This document shows, one piece after another, positions 37,256 through 45,883 of a stretch of 64,000 nt of DNA. Position 1 is the first letter of the stretch. Every line of letters begins with the position of its first letter. Under the pieces are notes generated by a model. The model ran no database searches. It saw only the letters and a program-made list of their open reading frames with translations, and was not told where the DNA came from. This DNA is from ZC4RG30 sp040508085 (GTDB lineage: Bacteria > Pseudomonadota > Gammaproteobacteria > Steroidobacterales > Steroidobacteraceae): positions 1-64,000 of the forward strand of contig JBEVNO010000077.1 of NCBI GenBank assembly GCA_040508085.1. The letters run 5' to 3'. The position numbers were made by a program, and so were the translations under genes.

Positions 37256-39511
37256 ATGAAAAGCCAGGAACTGAATTTCGAGGGCGTCGAGAAGCAGCCG
37301 CTGCGTGCGTTCACCGAGAAGGCGTATCTCGACTACTCGATGTACGTGATCCTCGACCGCGCGCTGCCAGTGCTGGGCGACGGCCTGAAGCCGGTGCAGC
37401 GCCGCATCATCTTCGCGATGAGCGAGCTTGGCCTTTCGGCCGGCAACAAGCACAAGAAATCTGCGCGTACCGTCGGTGACGTGATCGGCAAGTACCATCC
37501 GCACGGCGACTCCGCCTGCTACGAAGCCATGGTCCACATGGCGCAGCCCTTCACCTACCGTTACCCCATCGTGGACGGGCAGGGCAACTGGGGCTCCACC
37601 GACGATCCGAAGTCGTTCGCGGCCATGCGCTACACCGAATCACGCCTCACGCCATACGCCGCGGTGCTGCTCGGCGAGATCGACGCGGGTACGGTGGATT
37701 TCGGCCCGAACTACGATGGCACCAGCAGGGAGCCGCTGATCCTGCCGGCGCGCCTGCCGAACCTGCTGCTGAACGGGGCTTCCGGCATCGCCGTCGGCAT
37801 GGCCACGGACGTGCCGCCGCACAACCTGCGCGAGGTGGTGGCGGCCTGCATCCATCTGCTGGACGAGCCCGAGGCAACCACCAGGGCGCTGATGAAGCAC
37901 GTGAAGGGCCCGGACCTTCCCACCGGCGCCGAAATCGTCTCGCCGCGCGCCGAGCTGCTGGAACTCTACGAGAAGGGCATGGGCAGCTACCGTGCCCGCG
38001 CCACCTGGAAGACCGACGAGGAGACCGGCAACATCGTGGTCACCACGCTGCCGCACCAGGTGTCCGGCAACAAGCTGCTGGAGCAGATCGCGCAGCAGAT
38101 GCGCGACAAGAAGCTGCCGATGGTCGATGACATCCGCGACGAGTCGGACCACGAGAATCCGGTGCGGCTGGTGATCGTGCCGCGCTCGAACCGCGTCGAC
38201 CTGCAGCAGCTCATGACGCACCTGTTCGCGACCACGGACCTGGAACGCAGCTATCGCGTCAACCTCAATGTCATCGACCTCGATGGCCGGCCGAAGGTCA
38301 TGGGCCTGCATGCGCTGCTCACGCGCTGGCTCGAGTTCCGCATCGGCACGGTGAAGCGGCGTCTGGAGCACCGGCTGGAAAAGGTTGCTCGGCGCCTGCA
38401 TCTGCTGGAAGGGTTGCTGATCGTCTACCTCAACCTCGATGAGGTGATCCGCATCATCCGCCGCGAGGACGAACCCAAGCCCAAGCTCATCGCCCGCTTC
38501 AAATTGAGCGATGAGCAGGCGGAGATGATCCTGGAGACGCGGCTGCGGCATCTGGCCAGGCTCGAGGAGATGAAGATCCACGAGGAGCAGAAGAAGCTTG
38601 CCGCCGAGCGAGACGAGCTCGAGGCGCTGCTCAAGAGCAAGGCCAAGCTGCACAAGCTGGTGCGGGATGAGCTGGGCGCCGACGCCGCGGAATTCGGCGA
38701 TGCACGCCGCTCGAAGCTGGTGGAGCGCGAGGCGGCGCAGGCCATGGAGGAGACCGACCTGGTGACCAATGAGCCGGTCACCGTGGTGCTGTCCACGGGT
38801 GGTTTTGTGCGCGCCGCCAAGGGCCATGAGATCGATCCGGCGACGCTGTCGTACAAGTCCGGTGATGGCTTCCTGACTGCGGCGCGTGGCCGCAGCACGC
38901 AGCTGGCCGTGTTCCTGGACAGCACCGGCCGCGCCTACAGTGTGCCTGCCCACACGCTGCCGTCCGCGCGCGGCCAGGGCGAGCCGCTCTCCGGGCGGCT
39001 GGATCCCCCCGACGGCGCGCGCTTCGCAGGTGTAGCCATCGGCGAGCCGCAGGACCGCTGGCTGCTGGCAAGCGACGCAGGCTACGGCTTCATTGCCAAG
39101 CTCGAAGACCTGCACTCGCGCCTGCGTGCCGGCAAGGCAGTGCTGAACCTGTCCGACAACGCCAAGGTGCTGCCACCGGCGCCGCTGGCTGGTGCCGATG
39201 CCGTGATCGCCGCCGTGAACAGTGAGGGGCGCCTGCTGGTATTTCCTGCCGCGGAGTTGCCGGAGATGTCGCGCGGCAAGGGCAACAAGCTCTTCGGTAT
39301 CCCGACGCCGAAGGCGGCCGCGGGCGAGGAGCTGCTGGTGGCCGTGGCCACTCTTGCGGCCGGGCACAAGCTCGTGGTCTGGTGCGGTGAGCGCAGCATG
39401 ACGCTGAGCTGGAAGGAGCTGGATCCCTTCCGTGGCACGCGCGCGCAGCGCGGCGCCATGCTGTCGCGCAACTACCGGAAGGTCGACCGGCTCGAAGCGC
39501 TGGCTGGCTGA
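37256..39511 (+). CDS. parC: DNA topoisomerase IV subunit A
   Basis: 751 residues. The active-site tyrosine is Y126 in AMRYTESRL. The quinolone-resistance region HPHGDSACYEAM keeps Ser86 and Glu90, the susceptible-type residues equivalent to E. coli S80 and E84. The ATG at 37256, preceded by AAGG, aligns with the Pseudomonas N-terminus; a TTG at 37229 overlaps parE and is less likely. Its last 40 nt overlap the 3' end of the convergent GGDEF/EAL gene. Confidence 0.97.
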   Translation: MKSQELNFEGVEKQPLRAFTEKAYLDYSMYVILDRALPVLGDGLKPVQRRIIFAMSELGLSAGNKHKKSARTVGDVIGKYHPHGDSACYEAMVHMAQPFTYRYPIVDGQGNWGSTDDPKSFAAMRYTESRLTPYAAVLLGEIDAGTVDFGPNYDGTSREPLILPARLPNLLLNGASGIAVGMATDVPPHNLREVVAACIHLLDEPEATTRALMKHVKGPDLPTGAEIVSPRAELLELYEKGMGSYRARATWKTDEETGNIVVTTLPHQVSGNKLLEQIAQQMRDKKLPMVDDIRDESDHENPVRLVIVPRSNRVDLQQLMTHLFATTDLERSYRVNLNVIDLDGRPKVMGLHALLTRWLEFRIGTVKRRLEHRLEKVARRLHLLEGLLIVYLNLDEVIRIIRREDEPKPKLIARFKLSDEQAEMILETRLRHLARLEEMKIHEEQKKLAAERDELEALLKSKAKLHKLVRDELGADAAEFGDARRSKLVEREAAQAMEETDLVTNEPVTVVLSTGGFVRAAKGHEIDPATLSYKSGDGFLTAARGRSTQLAVFLDSTGRAYSVPAHTLPSARGQGEPLSGRLDPPDGARFAGVAIGEPQDRWLLASDAGYGFIAKLEDLHSRLRAGKAVLNLSDNAKVLPPAPLAGADAVIAAVNSEGRLLVFPAAELPEMSRGKGNKLFGIPTPKAAAGEELLVAVATLAAGHKLVVWCGERSMTLSWKELDPFRGTRAQRGAMLSRNYRKVDRLEALAG

Positions 39512-41610
39512 ACCACGGGCGGTGATGTTGGTGCCGGCACCGCGGCCGGCTGCGGCCGTTCTTCCGGCGAGGACATCACCACTTCCTCGGGCGCCTGGAT
39601 CAAGAAGCCCTGCAGGTGCTGCACTCCGAGCTGCCACAGCACGGCCATCGTGTTGGCGTCCTCGACGCGCTCGGCAATGGTTTCGATATGGCGTTCGCGC
39701 GCTGCTTCGATCAGCGAGCCTACTTTCGACTGCAGCAGCGGATCTTCGGTCAGCCCCTGCATCAGCGAACCGTCGATCTTGACGAAATCCAGCGGCATGG
39801 CACCGAGCATGGCGAGCGGGTCGATGCCGGTGCCGTAATGCTCCAGCGCAAAGCGGATGCCCACCGCCTGCAGGCCCGTGGCCAGCCGCTGCACCTCGGC
39901 AGGATAGTTGTTGGCAATGGACTCGGTGACTTCGATGCACAGCTGGCGCGGCAGCAGGCCGCTGGCCTTGACCTGCTCGCCGGTCCAGGCTGGCAGGCTG
40001 GGATCCAGGGCACTCAAACGTGACAGGCGCACGAACAGGCAGCCGGCCCTGGCGCTGGCCGCGAAGCGCGTCGAAGCCAGTATCACCCAGCGGTCGATGT
40101 TCACGACCAGGCCGTTGCGCTCGGCGGCCGGCATGAATTCCGACGGCAGTATCTCCTTGCCGCTGCGGTCCAGCATGCGTACGGCCATGTCGAACATGGA
40201 CGGGCCGCCTGCCAGCGTCGTGATCGGCTGCTGCACCAGGCGGAACCGGTTCTCCGCCAGCGCGGCCTTGATGTGCTTGACCCACACTGCGTCGTACGAC
40301 TCCACGCGCGCGTCGTTGTCGGCATGGGCGAGCTTGGTGGACTGATCGCCTCCCTTGCCGCGCGCACTGCGAACGGCGGCCTGTGCATCGGCGATCACGG
40401 CGTCGAGCCGGCCATCGCCTGGGGGCACCGCGGCGGTGCCCACGCACGCGGTAGCGCGGAAGCGCTGGCCACTGATGTCGAATTCGTACTGACGGATCTT
40501 CTCGAGCAGCCGCTCGGTCCACAATTCCGCATCGCGCGGCGTACCGCGCTCTGCAAGCACCATCAACCCGGCGCCGCTGAAGTGGCCGGCGACGTCGGTG
40601 GGACCCAGCTGCGCGCGCACCAGCGCCGCGAGCGTGGCGACGAAGTCCTCGCTGCGCAGCGCGCCGAGGTCGTGTTCAATCTTCGCGAAGTTGTCCGGCC
40701 GCAGGTAGATCAGGTAACGGGCGCCGCCCTGCACCGGGGTGGACATGCGCTTCTGCATGGCCTCGAGCAGTGGCTGGCGGTAGAGGAGGCCGGTGCGCGG
40801 GTTGCGACGCACGGCATCCGCCAGATCGCGGCCTACCTCCTCGGAATTGCGCTTCTGGGTCGGCACCATCAGGCGCACACAGGCTTCGCCGTCGCGCTCG
40901 CCCAGTGTCAGCACCAGCTCCAGGGACAGCGTGCCACCGTCGGCGGTCTTCACCCCGGCCCGCAGCGAATGATCCTTCCAGCGTCCCTGCAGGCAGGCTG
41001 CCAGTGCACCCTTCAACGCGGCATGATGCTGCTCGTCGAAATTGTCCATCACTGGCTGGCCGACAATGTCCTGCGCATCCACTGCCCCGATCAGATCGAG
41101 CCAGGACTGGTTCGCCTCGACCAGGATGCCTTCCTGCACCTGCGCAATGGCATCGTTGGAGCGCGTGAGCACGGTATCCAGCTGTTTGCGGTATTCCTGC
41201 GCCGACTGCAGCGTATCGCGCAGCGCGCGCTCGGCACGGTAGGCGCGCAGCTCGCGCGCAATCACGGCGTGGGCGCGCGTGCCTTCGCCAAGGGTGATGG
41301 TGTCACGCGCACCGGCTGCCAGATCGGCCGTCATGGTGGCCTCGGACAGCTCTGCACGGATCACCAGCAGTGGCACCTCCGGCGAAATCTTCTCGCGTAC
41401 CTGGCTCACCAGCTGCAGGTCGCTGCCGTCCTGGGGCACCAGCAGCAACAGCTGCGGGTTGATCTGCGTCAGCGCGTCCGGCAGGTCGGCAAGGGCAGGT
41501 ATCCACGTGCAATGCGCCGGGACGCCATTCCTGCGCAGCAGGCTGTTCAACGCTTCAACCGGATCGCGGAGGGTGCTGACGACGATCAGTGGCACGGCAG
41601 GATCGGACAA
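39472..41610 (-). CDS. FimX-like protein: receiver-like, PAS, degenerate GGDEF and EAL domains
   Basis: 712 residues, no membrane segment. A receiver-like domain without a clear phospho-aspartate (about 1-115) is followed by a PAS-like domain (about 140-255), a GGDEF domain whose signature is GHFSGAG rather than GGDEF, and an EAL domain where EAL is replaced by DMA in MFDMAVRML and DDFGTG by EHYGTG. So neither cyclase nor phosphodiesterase activity is expected; c-di-GMP binding by the EAL-like domain is plausible, as in FimX of Pseudomonas and Xanthomonas, which controls type IV pili. Start is TTG with GGGAG 7 nt upstream. A Pro-rich tail (about 690-712) ends the protein. Confidence 0.85.
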   Translation of the reverse strand: MSDPAVPLIVVSTLRDPVEALNSLLRRNGVPAHCTWIPALADLPDALTQINPQLLLLVPQDGSDLQLVSQVREKISPEVPLLVIRAELSEATMTADLAAGARDTITLGEGTRAHAVIARELRAYRAERALRDTLQSAQEYRKQLDTVLTRSNDAIAQVQEGILVEANQSWLDLIGAVDAQDIVGQPVMDNFDEQHHAALKGALAACLQGRWKDHSLRAGVKTADGGTLSLELVLTLGERDGEACVRLMVPTQKRNSEEVGRDLADAVRRNPRTGLLYRQPLLEAMQKRMSTPVQGGARYLIYLRPDNFAKIEHDLGALRSEDFVATLAALVRAQLGPTDVAGHFSGAGLMVLAERGTPRDAELWTERLLEKIRQYEFDISGQRFRATACVGTAAVPPGDGRLDAVIADAQAAVRSARGKGGDQSTKLAHADNDARVESYDAVWVKHIKAALAENRFRLVQQPITTLAGGPSMFDMAVRMLDRSGKEILPSEFMPAAERNGLVVNIDRWVILASTRFAASARAGCLFVRLSRLSALDPSLPAWTGEQVKASGLLPRQLCIEVTESIANNYPAEVQRLATGLQAVGIRFALEHYGTGIDPLAMLGAMPLDFVKIDGSLMQGLTEDPLLQSKVGSLIEAARERHIETIAERVEDANTMAVLWQLGVQHLQGFLIQAPEEVVMSSPEERPQPAAVPAPTSPPVVQPASASSRSTFR

Positions 41611-41722
41611 GAGCGCACTCCCAGGACGAGGCCGTCATAGTGCCGGCGAAGCCCGTGGATTTATGTGAAGCCCGGCACAGTGGCGCGTGCACCGCTGGCC
41701 GGCGGCCGTGCGCTGCGGCGCA

Positions 41723-42763
41723 TCAACCTCGCAACGGGGTCTTGCCGTCGGCGCCAGCAATTTCCCTTACCAGCCGCGGCACGAGGTAACCGGGCAGCGA
41801 GCCGCGCAGCTGCTCATGCAGGGCCAGCGCCTGGCGGTCCTCCACGGCAAAATGTGCGGCGCCAGCGACGCGATCCAGCTGGTGCAGGTAATAGGGCAGG
41901 ACGCCGGCCTCGAACAGCCGCCGCGACAGCTCGCCCAGAATCGCGGCGTCGTCGTTCACCCCGGCAAGCAGCACCGATTGATTGAGCAGGGCGGCGCAAT
42001 GTACGCCCAACTGGCGCAGGGCCTGCGCCGTCGTGTGGTCGATCTCCGCCGGATGGTTTGCATGGACCACCACGACCAGGCGTGCCCGCAGCGGTGCGAG
42101 CAGGGCCAGCAGCCCGACATCCACACGCGCAGGCAGCACGACAGGCGTGCGGGTGTGCAGTCGGATGCGCCGGATATGCGGCAGTTCGGCGAGCCGTGCC
42201 AGCAATCCGGCCAGGCGCGCATTGCCGAGCGACAGCGGATCACCGCCAGAGAGAATCACCTCGTCCAGCGTGCGGTCTGCCGCGATGTGTTCCAGCGCGG
42301 CAGACCAGCGGGGCAGCTCGCTGTCCAGGTCCGCCCCATAGTCGTAGTGGCGGCGGAAGCAGTAGCGGCAATGCACCGCGCAGGCTCCGGTGGTAACCAG
42401 CAGCGCGCGTGCGCGGTACTTCTGCAGCAGCCCGGGCGCGCCACGCGCGCCCTCTTCCTCCAGCGGGTCGGTCACATAGCCCGGCACCGCCTGCAGCTCA
42501 GCCGGCAGCGCCAGCACCTGCCGCAGCAGCGGATCGTGCGGGTCGCCGCGGCGCATGCGCTCGATGAACGAGTGCGGTACCCGCAGCGGGAAGCCGGCAG
42601 CGGCGCCGCGCAAGCTCTCGGCCGTAGCCGGGGGCGACAGCTGCCACGGCTCCAGGCCCAGCAGCGCCAGCAACTCAACCGGATCGCGTACGGCCTGGCC
42701 GAGCTGCTGCTGCCAGTCAGGGATAGCCGCCGTGTGGCGGGGAGCAGGTCCAGCCGCTATCAT
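41723..42763 (-). CDS. epmB: EF-P-(R)-beta-lysine 2,3-aminomutase
   Basis: 346-residue radical SAM enzyme that makes (R)-beta-lysine for EF-P modification. Cluster motif CAVHCRYC has C128, C132 and C135; FRRHYDYG follows. The PLP lysine is in the C-terminal GKTPLRG. DPLEEEGARGAPGLLQKY matches E. coli EpmB. The ATG at 42763 fits the E. coli length (342); an upstream ATG at 42805 would leave only 16 bp to efp. It is divergent from efp, while the ligase epmA lies on the far side of efp. Confidence 0.93.
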   Translation of the reverse strand: MIAAGPAPRHTAAIPDWQQQLGQAVRDPVELLALLGLEPWQLSPPATAESLRGAAAGFPLRVPHSFIERMRRGDPHDPLLRQVLALPAELQAVPGYVTDPLEEEGARGAPGLLQKYRARALLVTTGACAVHCRYCFRRHYDYGADLDSELPRWSAALEHIAADRTLDEVILSGGDPLSLGNARLAGLLARLAELPHIRRIRLHTRTPVVLPARVDVGLLALLAPLRARLVVVVHANHPAEIDHTTAQALRQLGVHCAALLNQSVLLAGVNDDAAILGELSRRLFEAGVLPYYLHQLDRVAGAAHFAVEDRQALALHEQLRGSLPGYLVPRLVREIAGADGKTPLRG

Positions 42764-42804
42764 TCGCCGCCCCGTTGTCCGCGCCCGTTCCACATTCGTG
42801 CGCA

Positions 42805-42810
42805 TTTAAT
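42805..42810 (+). promoter_or_regulatory. Candidate -10 box of efp
   Basis: TTTAAT ends 11 nt before the efp ATG, giving a leader of about 5 nt, similar to parE. GAGAG in the gap could be a weak ribosome-binding site. Confidence 0.35.
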
Positions 42811-42821
42811 CAGAGAGCGTC

Positions 42822-43388
42822 ATGGCCAGCTACACCACCAGTGAATTCAAGTCCGGTCTGAAGATCCTGCTGGACAATGACCCGTTCTCCATCGTCGAGA
42901 ACGAGATGGTGAAGCCTGGCAAGGGCCAGGCCTTCAACCGCGTACGCGTGCGCAACCTGAAAACCGGGCGCACCATCGAGCGCACCTTCAAGAGTGGTGA
43001 TTCGGTCGAGGCGGCCGATGTGACCGACATGGACATGCAGTACCTGTATGCGGACGGGGATTTCTGGCACTTCATGGTGCCCGACAACTTCGAGCAGTAC
43101 GCGGCCGGCAAGGAGGCCGTGGGCGACAACGCCAAGTGGTTGAAGGAGGGCACCAGCTGCATCGTCACGCTGTGGAATGGCGTGCCGCTGGTGGTGATGC
43201 CACCGGCGCATATCGACCTCAAGGTGGTCGAAACCGATCCGGGCGTGCGCGGCGACACGGCCACCGGCGGCCAGAAGCCGGCCAAGCTTGAGACCGGTGC
43301 CGTGGTGCGGGTGCCGCTGTTCATCAACGAGGGCGAAGTGCTGAAGGTCGACACGCGCACCGGCGAATACATCTCGCGCGCCAAGTAG
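42822..43388 (+). CDS. efp: Translation elongation factor P
   Basis: 188 residues, three domains. The modified lysine is K34 in VKPGKGQAF, the form used by beta-lysylation (EpmA/EpmB) rather than rhamnosylated arginine. It relieves stalling at polyproline. Both modifying enzymes are next to it, on the opposite strand, so the whole route is encoded within 2.7 kb. The proline-rich FimV, DedD and FimX-like proteins in this window would be natural clients. Confidence 0.98.
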   Translation: MASYTTSEFKSGLKILLDNDPFSIVENEMVKPGKGQAFNRVRVRNLKTGRTIERTFKSGDSVEAADVTDMDMQYLYADGDFWHFMVPDNFEQYAAGKEAVGDNAKWLKEGTSCIVTLWNGVPLVVMPPAHIDLKVVETDPGVRGDTATGGQKPAKLETGAVVRVPLFINEGEVLKVDTRTGEYISRAK

Positions 43389-43409
43389 CCCGCTCGCCCT
43401 GGTCCGCGC

Positions 43410-44378
43410 TCAGGCGCTGGACCAGGGAAAGGCCATCACCTCGGCGATGCTGTCCGCAGCCAGCGCCAGCATGGCCATCCGGTCAAACCCCATGGCTACG
43501 CCCGCGCAGGCAGGCAGGCCCTGCGCCAGCGCGGCCAGCAGGCGCTGGTCGACGGCGGGCTGGGGCAGGTTGCGCCGCCGCCGCTCCAGCTGGTCGGCCG
43601 CAAAGCGCTGCCGCTGCTCGGCCGGATTGGCCAGTTCGACATAGCCATTGGCGAGTTCGACGCCCTCCGCATACAGTTCGAACCGCAACGCGGTGCGCGG
43701 GTCACCGGGCTCCAGTTGCGCCAGCGCCGCCTGGGAAGCCGGGAAGTGGTGCAGGCAGGTGAGGCTGCCGCGACCCAGCGCGGGCCCGACACAGGCGGCA
43801 ATCAGGAAATCGAGCAGGTCGTCGCGGCTGGCGCCGGCAATGCTGCTGCCGGCCAGACCCTTGGCGCCGGCCAGTGTCGCAAGCGTTGCGAGAGATGCGC
43901 TGAGTGGGTCCAGTCCGAGTTCGCGCTGGCAGGCCTGCTGGTAACTGATTACTTCCACGGCCATTGCCGCGCGGCCACCGGCCACCAGCAGCGCGTTGGC
44001 CAGGGCCGCCGTCTCGGCCATGATGGCTTCCAGATCCAGGTTGAGCCGGTACCACTCGAGCATGGTGAACTCGGGGTTGTGCAGCCGGCTGATCTCGCCG
44101 GCGCGGAATACCCGGCACAGCTGGTAGATGTCACCGCTGCCTGCCGCCAGCAGGCGCTTCATGGGATATTCCGGCGAAGTCTGCAGGTAGCGCGGCGGCT
44201 GCGTCACCAGCTGCAGTGATTCGATCTGCACATCGGTCACCGTGGCTGCCAGCGCCACCGGGGTTTCCACCTCCAGCACGCCGCGGCTGCGGAAGAACGC
44301 CCGCGCCGCATCCAGCAAGAAGGCGCGCTGCTGCAGGCGCGCGCGGCTGGCGGCAGGACGCCAGTCGGCACCGTTCAC
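43410..44378 (-). CDS. epmA: Elongation factor P--(R)-beta-lysine ligase
   Basis: 322-residue class II lysyl-tRNA-synthetase paralogue without anticodon-binding domain. It charges beta-lysine on EF-P K34. Motifs: motif 2 CRVFRAGEISRLHNPEFTML and motif 3 GVAMGFDRMAML. It starts with GTG overlapping the psd stop (GTGA), so it is last in sco-psd-epmA. epmA near psd is also seen in E. coli. Confidence 0.95.
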   Translation of the reverse strand: MNGADWRPAASRARLQQRAFLLDAARAFFRSRGVLEVETPVALAATVTDVQIESLQLVTQPPRYLQTSPEYPMKRLLAAGSGDIYQLCRVFRAGEISRLHNPEFTMLEWYRLNLDLEAIMAETAALANALLVAGGRAAMAVEVISYQQACQRELGLDPLSASLATLATLAGAKGLAGSSIAGASRDDLLDFLIAACVGPALGRGSLTCLHHFPASQAALAQLEPGDPRTALRFELYAEGVELANGYVELANPAEQRQRFAADQLERRRRNLPQPAVDQRLLAALAQGLPACAGVAMGFDRMAMLALAADSIAEVMAFPWSSA

Positions 44379-45247
44379 GGGGCGGGGCTTCCCGACCCGC
44401 GCAACTCGCCGAGCTTCTGGCCCAGGCGCATGGTGGCGCCACTGGCGATCGATGCCAGTTCCACCGCACCCGGCCCGAACAGCAGCACCACTGTCGACCC
44501 CATGTTGAAACGGCCGATCTCGGCGCCGCGCGCGCGGAAGCGATCGGCCACAGGCGGCAACGGCAGCTGCGAGACGACGCGCGGCCGGCGTGGAGTGACG
44601 TCGCCGTGCCAGACGGTTGCCATGCTGCCGACGTTCAAAGCGCCAACGAAGATCACGGCAAAGGGGCCGGCATCGCCCTCGAACAGCAGCACCAGTCGTT
44701 CATTGCGCGCAAACAGCTGGTCAACCAGGCGGGCGGCCGTTGTGTTCACGCTGAACAGGCGCCCGGGCACGAACCAGGCGTCCATCAGGCGTCCATCAGC
44801 GGGCAGGTGGATGCGGTGGTAGTTGTAGGGCGCAAGGTAGATGGTGGCGAAGCTGCCGCCGGTGAAGCGGCTCGCCCAGGCGGGCGCTGCACCGGCGAGC
44901 AGCGCCGCCAGCGTGTAGTAGCGCCCCTTGGCCTGCAACAGGCGGTCGGCCTCGATGTGGCCACACTGGCTCATCGTGCCATCGACCGGGCTCACCAGCG
45001 TGCCCGAGTCGCCCGCCAGCGGGCGGGCCTGCGGACGCAGCGCGCGCGTGAAGAAATCGTTGAAGTGCGCGAACGCATAAGGGTCGGTGACTTCAGCGTC
45101 GGAAAGGTCCGGTTTGAAGCCCCACATGAACAGCGCAGTGGTCAGGTTCTTCAGCGGCCGCCAGCGGATGCGCGTGAAGCGCAGCACCAGCCTCGAGATG
45201 GCGTGATGCGGCAGGATGAACTGCAGCAGGATGTTCAACTTTTGCAT
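44375..45247 (-). CDS. psd: Phosphatidylserine decarboxylase proenzyme
   Basis: 290-residue inner-membrane-associated enzyme making phosphatidylethanolamine. The self-cleavage site is FNMGSTVVLLFG (MGST instead of the usual LGST); cleavage before Ser gives the pyruvoyl group. FNDFFTRALRPQARP and APYNYHRIHLPADG (with catalytic His) are conserved. It lies 21 bp after the SCO-like gene on the same strand. Confidence 0.95.
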   Translation of the reverse strand: MQKLNILLQFILPHHAISRLVLRFTRIRWRPLKNLTTALFMWGFKPDLSDAEVTDPYAFAHFNDFFTRALRPQARPLAGDSGTLVSPVDGTMSQCGHIEADRLLQAKGRYYTLAALLAGAAPAWASRFTGGSFATIYLAPYNYHRIHLPADGRLMDAWFVPGRLFSVNTTAARLVDQLFARNERLVLLFEGDAGPFAVIFVGALNVGSMATVWHGDVTPRRPRVVSQLPLPPVADRFRARGAEIGRFNMGSTVVLLFGPGAVELASIASGATMRLGQKLGELRGSGSPAP

Positions 45248-45268
45248 GGGAATCCGGAAAGGAAGGTG

Positions 45269-45883
45269 TCAGTAGCCGCTGGCCAGCAGCTGGGTCAGGT
45301 CGGTGCGCAGGTCTGCAAAACTCAGGGGTGGCGTGAATACCGCGCTGAGCGCGCCCTGGGCATTGAGGTAGTACAGCGTTGCGGAATGATCCACCGAGTA
45401 ATCGCTGCCGGCACGCGCCTCCACAATGCGCGCGACGCCCAGATTGGACAGCAGGGGGTTCAGCGCTGCCTCCGGGCCGGTCAGGCCAGTGACACGCTCG
45501 CCGAATGCCCCCACATATCGCGCCATGGCTGCCCGGTCATCCCGCTGTGGATCCACCGTGACGAAAACTGCACGCAGCGCCTGCAGCGATGGATCGCGTT
45601 GCAGCTGGGCCATCAGTGCAAGGGTGGTGGGGCAGACATCGGGACAATGCGTGAAGCCGAAGAACAGCAGGCTCGGCCCGCCAGCCAGCCGTGCATTGTC
45701 GAAGCGCTGGCCGAGGTGATCAGTCAGTGCGAAGGGGGCGACGATGCGCGGCGCCGGCAGCACCGTGCCGCTGACCAGCTCAGGCAGCCGCGTACGCGCA
45801 AGCTGCCTGGAAACCATGTAGCCTGCGAGCGCTGCGGCGAGGACCAGCAGAACCGGAATCAGGACAGAGCGCTTTTTCGACAT
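45269..45883 (-). CDS. SCO1/SenC-family copper chaperone
   Basis: 204 residues with one N-terminal membrane anchor (LIPVLLVLAAALAGYM) and a periplasmic thioredoxin-like domain. The copper ligands are present: C80 and C84 in CPDVCP and H166 in SVDHSATLYYL. SCO proteins deliver copper to the CuA site of cytochrome c oxidase; no oxidase gene is nearby. Start ATG shares CATG with the divergent prmB start. First of sco-psd-epmA, with a GATAAT box 6 nt upstream. Confidence 0.92.
   Translation of the reverse strand: MSKKRSVLIPVLLVLAAALAGYMVSRQLARTRLPELVSGTVLPAPRIVAPFALTDHLGQRFDNARLAGGPSLLFFGFTHCPDVCPTTLALMAQLQRDPSLQALRAVFVTVDPQRDDRAAMARYVGAFGERVTGLTGPEAALNPLLSNLGVARIVEARAGSDYSVDHSATLYYLNAQGALSAVFTPPLSFADLRTDLTQLLASGY

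Noticed and set aside
37640..40522. 960-codon open frame on the minus strand across parC and the FimX-like gene
   Set aside because: Antisense of well-supported genes; His/Arg/Gln-rich composition typical of shadow frames in GC-rich DNA.
41611..41722. Small gene or RNA in the 112-bp gap before the FimX-like gene
   Set aside because: No start with a ribosome-binding site and no stable structure except general GC-rich pairing.
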